This document shows positions 8,554-15,156 of a DNA stretch of 44,942 nt, one piece after another (within the stretch, counting starts at the first letter, position 1; each line of letters begins with the position of its first letter). Both the position numbers and the translations under genes were made by a program. Location: IMG/VR virus record IMGVR_UViG_3300035180_001002, positions 1-44,942 of that record; one strand, 5' to 3'. The DNA comes from a virus. The notes under the pieces are model-generated. The model saw nothing but the letters and a program-made list of their open reading frames with translations. It was not told the DNA's origin and did not search any database.

Positions 8554-8990
8554 AGAATGCTCCTATTTGTTATGGTCGACAACTGCCTAGGGAGGACAGA
8601 CCGCATGAGTGAAATGTGAAATGCTAGTGTGGCGCATTTGAGGAGTTCCCCTTTGGAGATTGATTCGAGGAATCGGTGACGATAGCGATTGTGCACAAGA
8701 TAGCAATCATCGCCACCACGAAGAAGTAGATGCGAAGGAACCCTTTCGCCATGACTTTCAAACCATCGGAATTGTGAGGGTTCGAGTGTGAATTTGAGTA
8801 AAGAGTTTTCTTTTTCATGGCTGACAGCTTTTAGTTCAAGCCACCCGGTCTCATGGTCATCACCTACCATAACGTACGACATGTCCGGGATACCTGGGTT
8901 GAGGTTATTCTCAACATGGATGGAGGGCAACCATGTGCCCGCCATCCGCTTAGTGATCTCCTTCCTGAATTCAAGCTCAAGTTTATTCAC
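8529..8990 (-). CDS. VRR-NUC type PD-(D/E)XK nuclease
   Basis: A 153-residue nuclease. GIPDM (P35-D36) and WLELK (E52-L53-K54) form the PD-(D/E)XK core, followed by the EPSQFRW element usual in VRR-NUC proteins. The likely role is branched-DNA resolution or recombination during phage replication. I chose the GTG at 8990, which overlaps the DatZ stop as GTGA and has GCGGAG upstream. An ATG at 9014 would add eight residues that do not look like part of the fold. It sits between the Z-nucleotide genes and the primase, so it belongs to the replication operon. Confidence 0.75.
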   Translation of the reverse strand: MNKLELEFRKEITKRMAGTWLPSIHVENNLNPGIPDMSYVMVGDDHETGWLELKAVSHEKENSLLKFTLEPSQFRWFESHGERVPSHLLLRGGDDCYLVHNRYRHRFLESISKGELLKCATLAFHISLMRSVLPRQLSTITNRSILWTVRTKM

Positions 8991-9541
8991 GGCACCATGT
9001 ACTCCGCAATGCACTGGTTGACATGGGCCACCACCACTGACGGGACGTTATTGATCATGTCCTGGATCTTCAAGTTGAGTTGAGCGCGCAACCCTTTTTC
9101 AGCGTGCTTCGCCGTGGTACCGATACCATACAAGGCGATGAACCGGATGCCGTCAGCCAAATCACACAGCTTGACCAGCATCTTGATGTCGGGTGTGTTC
9201 GTCACGAACCGTCTGAACACGGTGGGCGTCGCATTGGTTTCCAGGTCGTCCATACCCTTGACGAATTGCTTTGTGGGGGTGGGGAGGTCCCCCAACAGCA
9301 CTTCACCGATGTCATGTACCAGGGCGGTGGCCACCGCGATCGAATAGTTACCGAAGTACATCTGCGGACAGGTGACACTGATATAGCCCGCCAGCATCGC
9401 CACGTTCGCAGAATGCTCGGCCAATGTCTGCTGGCGATAGGTGTCGACCAGATGCCAACGCTTGGTGGACTGGAAGCGCTTGATGACTTCAACAGCCTGC
9501 TCACGTGGATTGGTCGTTGCGAAAAGTGAATCGAAGTTCAT
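8987..9541 (-). CDS. datZ: DatZ: HD-domain dATP triphosphohydrolase
   Basis: A 184-residue HD-domain protein. AEHSANVAML supplies the first His, ALVHDIGEVLLGD the HD pair, and KLCDLADGI the distal Asp of an H...HD...D metal site. In Z-genome phages DatZ removes the triphosphate from dATP, so that dATP is purged from the pool while dZTP is spared. The name rests on this fold plus its place directly beside mazZ, purZ and the polymerase. An ATG at 9541 overlaps the mazZ stop as ATGA, with AGGAAG upstream; an in-frame TTG further up is less likely. Confidence 0.88.
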   Translation of the reverse strand: MNFDSLFATTNPREQAVEVIKRFQSTKRWHLVDTYRQQTLAEHSANVAMLAGYISVTCPQMYFGNYSIAVATALVHDIGEVLLGDLPTPTKQFVKGMDDLETNATPTVFRRFVTNTPDIKMLVKLCDLADGIRFIALYGIGTTAKHAEKGLRAQLNLKIQDMINNVPSVVVAHVNQCIAEYMVP

Positions 9542-9831
9542 GGTGTCTTCCTGTGTTGCCAAGTGTTAGTGGATGGGTCGTAATCCCACTCACGGTCCAT
9601 CAGAATGGTGAGCTTCCTGTTGATAGCCTCGTGCAGGTCGATACGCTTCCGGGCGGCGTAGTCCAAGAACAGGATAAACACATCGGCTACCTCATCGGGG
9701 TCGCCATGGGATTCGATGACTTCAGCGAGTTCGCCGTACAACTTGAGGTACATGCTGGCATCGGTGCGATTCGGGAACAGCTTGTCCGCCATTGCCTTGC
9801 ACTGTTCAGCCATTTTATTGATATCAGCCAT
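9538..9831 (-). CDS. mazZ: MazZ: MazG-type (d)NTP pyrophosphohydrolase
   Basis: A 97-residue all-alpha MazG-like protein. GELAEVIE gives the first E-x-x-E pair and DEVADVF the E-x-x-D pair that bind Mg2+ in this superfamily. In Z-genome phages MazZ converts (d)GTP to (d)GMP, which supplies the PurZ substrate and lowers competing nucleotides. It overlaps the end of purZ by 8 bases and the start of datZ by 4, so the three are translated as a coupled unit. The usual Shine-Dalgarno signal is weak, which fits coupling. Assignment is by motif plus context. Confidence 0.88.
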   Translation of the reverse strand: MADINKMAEQCKAMADKLFPNRTDASMYLKLYGELAEVIESHGDPDEVADVFILFLDYAARKRIDLHEAINRKLTILMDREWDYDPSTNTWQHRKTP

Positions 9832-10894
9832 GGCGCACTACCGAGTTGAATTCGTCGATCGTCAAGATCTGGCTGTCGTCGGGGCCGGTGCCGATCCATT
9901 CAACCTTGGGTGGGTTCATCGCCTTGGGGTGGAACCCCTCAATGCGCTTGATCAAAACAACAAGATCCTCGGCCGAGTGCATGTAGTTGGCGAAATTGAG
10001 GAAGATCCGGGTGTTCCAGTACCCGCCGCAGTGCATGAGCGCCGAATCCAGCTGCTGTTCACTGAATGTGAAGATTCGGCGCGGCAGCTTGGTGACGGTG
10101 GTCAATTCAGGCTCGACGCCGATATCCGCCCAGTCGATCTCGATCTGGTCATTGTAACAAGGCCCGGAACTACCGTCACGATTGTTGACGCGAATCGGGA
10201 ACGTGCGGAGCGTGCCGATCACTTCAATGTAAGGAGCCCAACGGAACGGCAGGCCACAATCCGCCGCGATCTGCCAAGGCGTCACATCCCTGGAAGTCGT
10301 ATACGGGTACTGACCATGATACATCGAGAGGCTAAAGCCCTGCGCGCCCTCGATGATGACGTTCCGGGCACCACAGACCGCTTGGTCGTATTCCTCTGGC
10401 GTGACCACGTAACGGGAAAGGCCGGTCCCGCGCAGACGATTCTTGGCCACGTTGGCCGCGTCCGGGCGGCGCCTGATACGCTCAATGAACGCGTCACCGA
10501 CACCTTTTGCCGTGGAACCCATTGCAGTCCTGCCGTCCGACTGTTCTTGTTCAGCGTGGTAATCTTCGACAATCGCGGCATGGGAGTGAATCATCAGGCG
10601 CTTACCGTGCATATACGCACCGTAGCGTAGTAATTCGTCCTGTAAAGTCCGCACGTGGATCGCTGAGCCCGGGCCGAGCATGACATTCTTCACCGTGTCG
10701 CTGATGATCGAAGTCGGCAGCTGTTGGGTCATCATTTCGATGTGCTGCGAATTGTTGATATACGTATGTCCCGCGTTGGTCGCGAACGCACAGATCGCGG
10801 TATCGTAGTTGTTTCGGTTGGCGAGATATCCCGCAATCAGGCCCTTGCCGGTGGACCCATATTGAAAGTCCATGATCATGTCACACTTATGCAT
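9824..10894 (-). CDS. purZ: PurZ: adenylosuccinate synthetase-like N6-succino-2-amino-dAMP synthase
   Basis: A 356-residue PurA homologue, about 75 residues shorter than bacterial PurA. The P-loop reads QYGSTGKG (residues 11-18): the PurA catalytic Asp of GDEGKG is Ser14, the hallmark of PurZ. NAGHT, IIEGAQG, YPYTTS and STGP/GTGPDD-like elements are kept. PurZ joins dGMP and aspartate using a nucleoside triphosphate, giving a precursor that host PurB turns into dZMP, after which host kinases make dZTP. The ATG has GGAG 8 bases upstream. It is followed by mazZ (8-base overlap) and preceded by a small unknown gene and dpoZ. This is the strongest evidence that the phage DNA carries 2-aminoadenine. 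Confidence 0.95.
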   Translation of the reverse strand: MHKCDMIMDFQYGSTGKGLIAGYLANRNNYDTAICAFATNAGHTYINNSQHIEMMTQQLPTSIISDTVKNVMLGPGSAIHVRTLQDELLRYGAYMHGKRLMIHSHAAIVEDYHAEQEQSDGRTAMGSTAKGVGDAFIERIRRRPDAANVAKNRLRGTGLSRYVVTPEEYDQAVCGARNVIIEGAQGFSLSMYHGQYPYTTSRDVTPWQIAADCGLPFRWAPYIEVIGTLRTFPIRVNNRDGSSGPCYNDQIEIDWADIGVEPELTTVTKLPRRIFTFSEQQLDSALMHCGGYWNTRIFLNFANYMHSAEDLVVLIKRIEGFHPKAMNPPKVEWIGTGPDDSQILTIDEFNSVVRHG

Positions 10895-10903
10895 CGCAGT
10901 CTC

Positions 10904-11137
10904 CTAGAAAATGGGTTTCTGGCCCACGGGTTGAAAATCGGCTTTGGGAAAGAAGTGCCACCGGAAGCCCATCAAGAGGCTTCCATGTTTGAGCCTGATA
11001 TCATCAAATTGAGCCATCACGGTGGTCTCGGTGTTGATGATAAGCAAAGTTGATTCGACGTCCGCCTCTGTGACTGGGCGGAGTTCGGCTGTCTTGCCTT
11101 GAAGATTGGGGATCTTGCCCACGTACTCATATTTCAT
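10904..11137 (-). CDS. Small unknown protein between dpoZ and purZ
   Basis: A 77-residue protein I do not recognise. It begins MKYEYVGKIPNLQG, has no Cys pairs or membrane segment, and ends with an aromatic, basic stretch (GFRWHFFPKADFQP). An AAAGG-type site lies upstream of the ATG. Twelve bases separate it from dpoZ and nine from purZ, so it is co-transcribed with the Z-genome genes. Such placement suggests a job in Z metabolism or replication, but the sequence itself gives no function. Confidence 0.75.
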   Translation of the reverse strand: MKYEYVGKIPNLQGKTAELRPVTEADVESTLLIINTETTVMAQFDDIRLKHGSLLMGFRWHFFPKADFQPVGQKPIF

Positions 11138-11149
11138 ACCATACCTTTC

Positions 11150-13006
11150 TCATTTTGATGCCTCATACCAATTAGGGCCGTAATCAGCAGACGCGGTAAT
11201 TGGTACCCGCATCTTGATCGGGGAAGTGTCAGACATGAAATCGGTGTATCGCTCAAGGATAGCCTTCTTGGTCCGCGGATCGTCTTGGCGAGCCGACACA
11301 CCAATTTCATCGTGACAAGACATCATCAGTCGGGCGTCGAGCTTCTCCTCTCGGATGGCTTCATCGACCATGACCAGTCCATACTTGTGAATGTCGGCGG
11401 CATACGCTTGGTAGAGCAACCCAGCTGCCTTGTGAGCGCCAAAACCGCGAGGAAACCGCAAACGACGACCAATAGCAGTACGAACAAAGTGAGTATCTTT
11501 TGCCACATTTTGAGCCTTCTCCATGAATTGCTTAACGGCAGGTAGTTTACGATGGTAACTGCTGAAAATAACGGATGCCTCATTTCCCGGGAGGTAGACC
11601 ATCTTGCCCCGGGATTCCTTGACTTCATACGGCATGTTCATCATGAAGGCGAGCTTCCCTGGTCCCGCTCCGAATGATAGACCGAGGTTGATCTGCTTCG
11701 TGTTGGGGGCCCCGGCGTACGGGGCGTTGCGGGGAATGCCGGTCATATCTGACACGACTTGATGGTAGTCAAGGTCCGGATCTTCAGCATAAGCCCTGAT
11801 GATGGTCGGGTCGTTCTGAAGATGAGCACCGCATCTGAAATCGACCTGTGAATAGTCCGCGCAGAACCAATCGTACTCGTAATCTGGTAAGAACATCGCA
11901 CGCAAAATCTGCGCATTGTCCTTGTCGCGCTTCGTTATCTGCTGAAGGGCCGGGTCCGAGGACGACAGTCGCCCCGTGATTGTCCCGCGATCCGCGTCAT
12001 TTCGCGTCTGGTTGAACGTGGTGTGAACATAGCCATCGATGTCAGCACTTCCAATAACGTGCCCCTTGACGAAGGTATCTCGGAGCTTGATGACTTTTCG
12101 AAGATCCAGTATTTTCGCGGCGAGGGGATGTGAAATCTCCCGCATCGCATGTTGATCCATGGAAGGACCTTTACCGCCTTTCGTCGGACCCACAATGGTT
12201 CCGTCGATAAGCTGCCACTGGAATTTGTTAAGTTGGACGGGGTTGAAAAACTCCCGGATCTGTTTCGGAGAATTAACATTGATGTTCCTTCCTGAAATGT
12301 CGACGATCTCTCTCGTCAGGTCCAGTTCCCGTTGGTCGAGAACTGGGATAGCGGCGTGGGCGGCTTCGAGATCAACACGTATCCCGCCCCAAGACATGTC
12401 AGCCAGCACGGGGATCAGCCGCGACTCCAAGTCAAGTACCTTGCGCAGGTCTTGCTTATCGATCTGGGGGGCCTGGGCCAAATAGATATCGAAGGCATCC
12501 CGTGCGTCGGAGCTACCGTACGCCGTCACCATGCCGGGCGGCGCAGCGTCGAGGGCGGCGAGTACTGCGCTGTGACTATCCAGGCCCATGGCGGCCATCA
12601 TCCGGTCCAGGTGGTAGTGCTTCTGTGAATCAATACCGTTATATCGACAAACGCTGAACAGGTCGTAAGTCATCCGGTGTTCGTCAATAAGACACTCGGT
12701 CGTCATCGTACAATACCACTGGCATTGCCGGGGATCAATGCCGAGAGCCCGTGTGCATTGCAGGTCGAACTGGGCGAAATGGGCGACTACCGTGCGTCCA
12801 GGTAGGGTATCCTTCAGCCAGTCGATCACCTTCGGGTTCGTGCGCAAATCCCAATACCCTTGACCACCGGCCGTCGCCACCGCCACGCCCAGGACCCTGA
12901 AGTCGGGATTCCAGTAGTCCAGGCCGGAGGTCTCGTAATCTAAAGCAATTACCCCGTCATGTACGGGGATGTTCGGGAAATGACCAAGAGTATTGAAATC
13001 TATCAT
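11150..13006 (-). CDS. dpoZ: DpoZ: PolA-family DNA polymerase with 3'-5' exonuclease
   Basis: A 618-residue family A polymerase with an N-terminal DnaQ-like exonuclease: D23-x-E25 (ALDYETS), AHFAQFD ending at D81, and D167/D170. Palm motif A is DYSQVDFR (D384), motif B is centred on K437 (TKQINLGLSFG), and motif C is CHDE (H565-D566-E567). There is no 5'-nuclease domain. Beside purZ this is the DpoZ type that prefers dZTP over dATP opposite T. Against E. coli Pol I the usual SQIE reads SQVD, and the motif B Arg four residues before Lys is Ala433. The ATG has no clear ribosome site and follows two hairpins closely. Confidence 0.9.
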   Translation of the reverse strand: MIDFNTLGHFPNIPVHDGVIALDYETSGLDYWNPDFRVLGVAVATAGGQGYWDLRTNPKVIDWLKDTLPGRTVVAHFAQFDLQCTRALGIDPRQCQWYCTMTTECLIDEHRMTYDLFSVCRYNGIDSQKHYHLDRMMAAMGLDSHSAVLAALDAAPPGMVTAYGSSDARDAFDIYLAQAPQIDKQDLRKVLDLESRLIPVLADMSWGGIRVDLEAAHAAIPVLDQRELDLTREIVDISGRNINVNSPKQIREFFNPVQLNKFQWQLIDGTIVGPTKGGKGPSMDQHAMREISHPLAAKILDLRKVIKLRDTFVKGHVIGSADIDGYVHTTFNQTRNDADRGTITGRLSSSDPALQQITKRDKDNAQILRAMFLPDYEYDWFCADYSQVDFRCGAHLQNDPTIIRAYAEDPDLDYHQVVSDMTGIPRNAPYAGAPNTKQINLGLSFGAGPGKLAFMMNMPYEVKESRGKMVYLPGNEASVIFSSYHRKLPAVKQFMEKAQNVAKDTHFVRTAIGRRLRFPRGFGAHKAAGLLYQAYAADIHKYGLVMVDEAIREEKLDARLMMSCHDEIGVSARQDDPRTKKAILERYTDFMSDTSPIKMRVPITASADYGPNWYEASK

Positions 13007-13012
13007 AACTAT

Positions 13013-13056
13013 CTAAAAGGCCCCCGGCAGGCAACTGCGAAGTAATCCACCGGGGG
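13013..13056 (-). terminator. Hairpin / possible terminator just upstream of dpoZ
   Basis: On the minus strand a 7-base GC stem (CCCCCGG at 13050-13056 pairs with CCGGGGG at 13021-13027) is followed by CCTTTTA. It lies between the 62-residue gene and dpoZ. Its loop is long (22 bases), so it is a weaker candidate than the hairpin just before it. Confidence 0.5.
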
Positions 13057-13075
13057 TAAAAGCCGCAAAAGCGGC
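13057..13075 (-). terminator. Rho-independent terminator
   Basis: On the minus strand GCCGC, a TTTT loop, GCGGC and then TTTTA form a compact intrinsic terminator. It lies 13 bases after the stop of the 62-residue gene and would cut transcription from the ssDNA-binding-type genes before dpoZ. Confidence 0.75.
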
Positions 13076-13088
13076 CACAGGGAGGAGG

Positions 13089-13277
13089 TTAATCGTCTGT
13101 GTTGTGCCACTCAGCACGGGCTTGGGGGACCATCATGTGACCCCCCATCTTGAGTGGCGGGGTCGGGAGAAGCTCGATCTGCAGCACGACGTGTGCTTCC
13201 TTGGCCTCGTTGACCAATGCCTGCAGGCGCAGACTGAAGTTGTCCACGACGTCCTGGGTCGCTTGTGCGCCTTTCAC
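13089..13277 (-). CDS. Small conserved-type phage protein (62 aa)
   Basis: A 62-residue protein starting at GTG, with GGGAGG upstream overlapping the end of the preceding gene. The first half is predicted helical (VDNFSLRLQALVNEAKEA) and the end, ARAEWHNTDD, is acidic. It lies 2 bases past the stop of the 253-residue DNA-metabolism gene and before a terminator, so it is the last gene of that transcript. I recall similar short phage proteins but no function. Confidence 0.65.
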   Translation of the reverse strand: MKGAQATQDVVDNFSLRLQALVNEAKEAHVVLQIELLPTPPLKMGGHMMVPQARAEWHNTDD

Positions 13278-13279
13278 GA

Positions 13280-14041
13280 TCAGACCTCCCCTCGTTCGCT
13301 GGTCTCGCTGCCTTCGACGTCACCAACGGTCTCGTGGGCGACCCGGAAGTCCTGAGTCTTCAGAACCTCGTAGAGCGCTTCGGCCTGTTCATAAACGGCC
13401 TTGGGGGCGAACCCGGCGGGCTGGACAACGAAGTTGAAGAACTTCTGACCCTTCTTGTTCTCGTCCTTGAACGTGGTCAGCTTGTAGACCCGGCTGAACC
13501 GGTCGCCCCCGGCGATCTGGATCATGGCGTTCCACTTGCGGGATACCTTGGCCTTCGTCTTAGCCATGGAAATCACGATCTGCTCAACCGTGCCGGCAGG
13601 GTCGATGCGCAGGCCGTATTGTACCGGCGTATCGACGATCTCGATCAGGTCGGGGTCTTCACCACCGGCGATGACCTCGGCGCGACGCGCTTCGGCTTCC
13701 TGCATCGAGTTGAACGAGCCGAAGAAGCCGCCGCCCTCGTTCTGGTCCTTCCAGATCAGGTATTCCAGGCGGAAGTAGACAGGTACGAAATAGGCCATGT
13801 CACCGATCACTTCTTGGGTCACCGAGTTGAACAAGTAGCCCTCCTTGGCTTCCTCGTTCGATTCCTTGATCGGGCTCAAAGCCTGGACGATCTCCAGGCG
13901 AGGGAGAACCATGTCGGTCGACTTGACTTCCTCGGATCCCCGAGCGACGCCCTGCTTCATGTAGTCGGGGACTTCCTGCGAGAACGCGACTGCGTTGTCT
14001 TGCCTGGTCACGACTTCGGTTGCGGTTTTCTTGGTAGCCAT
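13280..14041 (-). CDS. Possible ssDNA-binding / DNA-metabolism protein (253 aa)
   Basis: A 253-residue soluble protein with a block, MVLPRLEIVQALSP, followed by an EGYLFN element and an aromatic-rich middle (VPVYFRLEYLIW). It has an acidic C-terminal tail (VGDVEGSETSERGEV), as single-strand binding proteins often do. I have seen this class as a conserved phage protein near replication genes, without firm function. Position beside a helicase and polymerase supports a DNA-binding role, but no OB-fold motif can be proven by eye. Terminator-like hairpins lie on both sides, one upstream at 14067-14105 and others downstream of its small partner gene. Confidence 0.6.
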   Translation of the reverse strand: MATKKTATEVVTRQDNAVAFSQEVPDYMKQGVARGSEEVKSTDMVLPRLEIVQALSPIKESNEEAKEGYLFNSVTQEVIGDMAYFVPVYFRLEYLIWKDQNEGGGFFGSFNSMQEAEARRAEVIAGGEDPDLIEIVDTPVQYGLRIDPAGTVEQIVISMAKTKAKVSRKWNAMIQIAGGDRFSRVYKLTTFKDENKKGQKFFNFVVQPAGFAPKAVYEQAEALYEVLKTQDFRVAHETVGDVEGSETSERGEV

Positions 14042-14066
14042 GTAACATTCTCCGATAAGGGCAGTT

Positions 14067-14105
14067 AAAATCCCCGCTGCTGAGCCCTAATTCAGGATAG
14101 CGGGG
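14067..14105 (-). terminator. Terminator-like hairpin between two leftward genes
   Basis: On the minus strand CCCCGCT pairs with AGCGGGG across a 20-base loop that holds its own small stem, followed by ATTTTAA. It lies after the stop of the 195-residue gene and before the ATG of the 253-residue gene, whose leader also holds the AGAATG-type ribosome site. Confidence 0.6.
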
Positions 14106-14114
14106 GAGGGGAAA

Positions 14115-14702
14115 TCAGGCCTTGACGATCGACGCCCGGGTGAATGGGGTCACGCTGAAGATGTCGTCAGGGATATCGACGCCTTCAACGATCTGGCGGC
14201 GGAAGAGCGCCTTCAACGACGATGCGTTGTACGTATCCTTGATCATATCGGAGTAGCCGCAATCGCGGAGCCATTGCATCGCGGCGTCCTTCTGACCTTT
14301 GCGGGTCGATGCGTAAATGTCCGGCGCGGTCTGGACCCGGCCGATGCCGTTGAAGGTGGCTGTCTTGACCTCCAAGCTCTCCATCAACTCGGGGATCTTC
14401 TTGAGCCGCAGATCGTCGAGGGGGATGCGGACATCGGCAGCCTGTGCCTTGATTTGCAGAGCCTTGGCCTGGAGTTCCTTCATGCGGATACACAATTGAC
14501 GCAGGGTCTCCATGTCGCCGGTCATGGGTTCGCTGTCCTGCCGGTCGTCGACCATCATTTCTTGCGGGATCGCGCCCAAGAACAGAATGGCGGTCTCCAG
14601 GACGTCGGCCAATTCGAACATTTCTGCGTCGCGCAGTTCTTCGATACCGGCAGCGAGTGCCATCAGCAAGGACTCGTATCGGGTCATCGTCAAATTAGAC
14701 AT
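14115..14702 (-). CDS. Gp33-like helical phage protein of unknown role
   Basis: A 195-residue protein. The ATG at 14702 (MSNLTMTRYE) has GGAGAG upstream and lies 17 bases after the previous stop; an upstream in-frame ATG would overlap that gene by 65 bases. The centre is a long helix (LRQLCIRMKELQAKALQIKAQAADVRIPLDDLRLKKIPELMESL). The C-terminus, with GIGRVQTAPDIYASTRKGQKD and WLRDCGY, recalls phage Gp33-type proteins. Position among replication genes suggests a role in DNA metabolism, which is not shown. Confidence 0.65.
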   Translation of the reverse strand: MSNLTMTRYESLLMALAAGIEELRDAEMFELADVLETAILFLGAIPQEMMVDDRQDSEPMTGDMETLRQLCIRMKELQAKALQIKAQAADVRIPLDDLRLKKIPELMESLEVKTATFNGIGRVQTAPDIYASTRKGQKDAAMQWLRDCGYSDMIKDTYNASSLKALFRRQIVEGVDIPDDIFSVTPFTRASIVKA

Positions 14703-14718
14703 GCTACTATCTCTCCTA

Positions 14719-15087
14719 TCAAACGTTGAGGGGAACCGGAATCTCATGATCAAACCCGGTGATGCGATACCGGTTCTCTTCACGGCGCCACACGAGGAAT
14801 CGGGGCACCTTGCCTGCGCGCCCCATGATCCAGCCGACCATCAAAATGGCCATGGGCTGGCCAGTGGTGATGATGTAATCCGCCATTTCATCGTACTCAT
14901 GCACGAATTTGACGACATCCGTCTTCCACTGATCTTGCACGCTCGACCGGCCATAGACCGGCAAATCGTGCGTGGTGATGAAATGCAGGTCTCCGAATCC
15001 CAGAGCCTTCGAGTAATCCATCGGAATCGGGCCGATGTCGCCACGCAACATCTGCTCTTTGATGACCCACACCTTTGGCTTGTTCAT
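14719..15087 (-). CDS. Unknown protein (122 aa), first gene after a strong promoter
   Basis: A 122-residue protein (MNKPKVWVIKEQM...) that I do not recognise. It has an aromatic, mixed alpha/beta character, including VVKFVHEYDEMADYIITTGQPMAIL and GRAGKVPRFLVWRREENRYR, and no membrane segment. TAGGAT lies upstream of the ATG, and a sigma70-type promoter ends 33 bases upstream. It is therefore likely the first gene of the transcript that continues to the 195-residue protein. Confidence 0.65.
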   Translation of the reverse strand: MNKPKVWVIKEQMLRGDIGPIPMDYSKALGFGDLHFITTHDLPVYGRSSVQDQWKTDVVKFVHEYDEMADYIITTGQPMAILMVGWIMGRAGKVPRFLVWRREENRYRITGFDHEIPVPLNV

Positions 15088-15120
15088 AATAAAATCCTAT
15101 CTGCGCTATCGATCCTGATC

Positions 15121-15149
15121 AGTATACCATGGCCCGGGGGCCGTGTCTA
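15121..15149 (-). promoter_or_regulatory. Sigma70-type promoter TAGACA-N17-TATACT
   Basis: On the minus strand TAGACA (15144-15149) is followed by a 17-base spacer and TATACT (15121-15126), 5 of 6 matches in each box. The spacer holds an inverted repeat, GGCCC-gg-GGGCC (15131-15142), which could be an operator. It lies in the only gap between the SNF2 helicase and the 122-residue gene, so it would drive the genes from 15087 leftwards. Confidence 0.75.
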
Positions 15150-15156
15150 TCCCTCT

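Noticed and set aside
8624-8818. A 64-residue frame on the minus strand with a membrane-like stretch (FFVVAMIAILCTIAIV), inside the VRR-NUC gene in another frame.
   Set aside because: The nuclease motifs run through this whole region in the main frame, and neither possible ATG has a ribosome site. A chance hydrophobic shadow is more likely.
13280-14041. Naming the 253-residue protein as a RecT or Erf annealing protein.
   Set aside because: No annealase signature could be recognised by eye; only position and the acidic tail hint at DNA binding.
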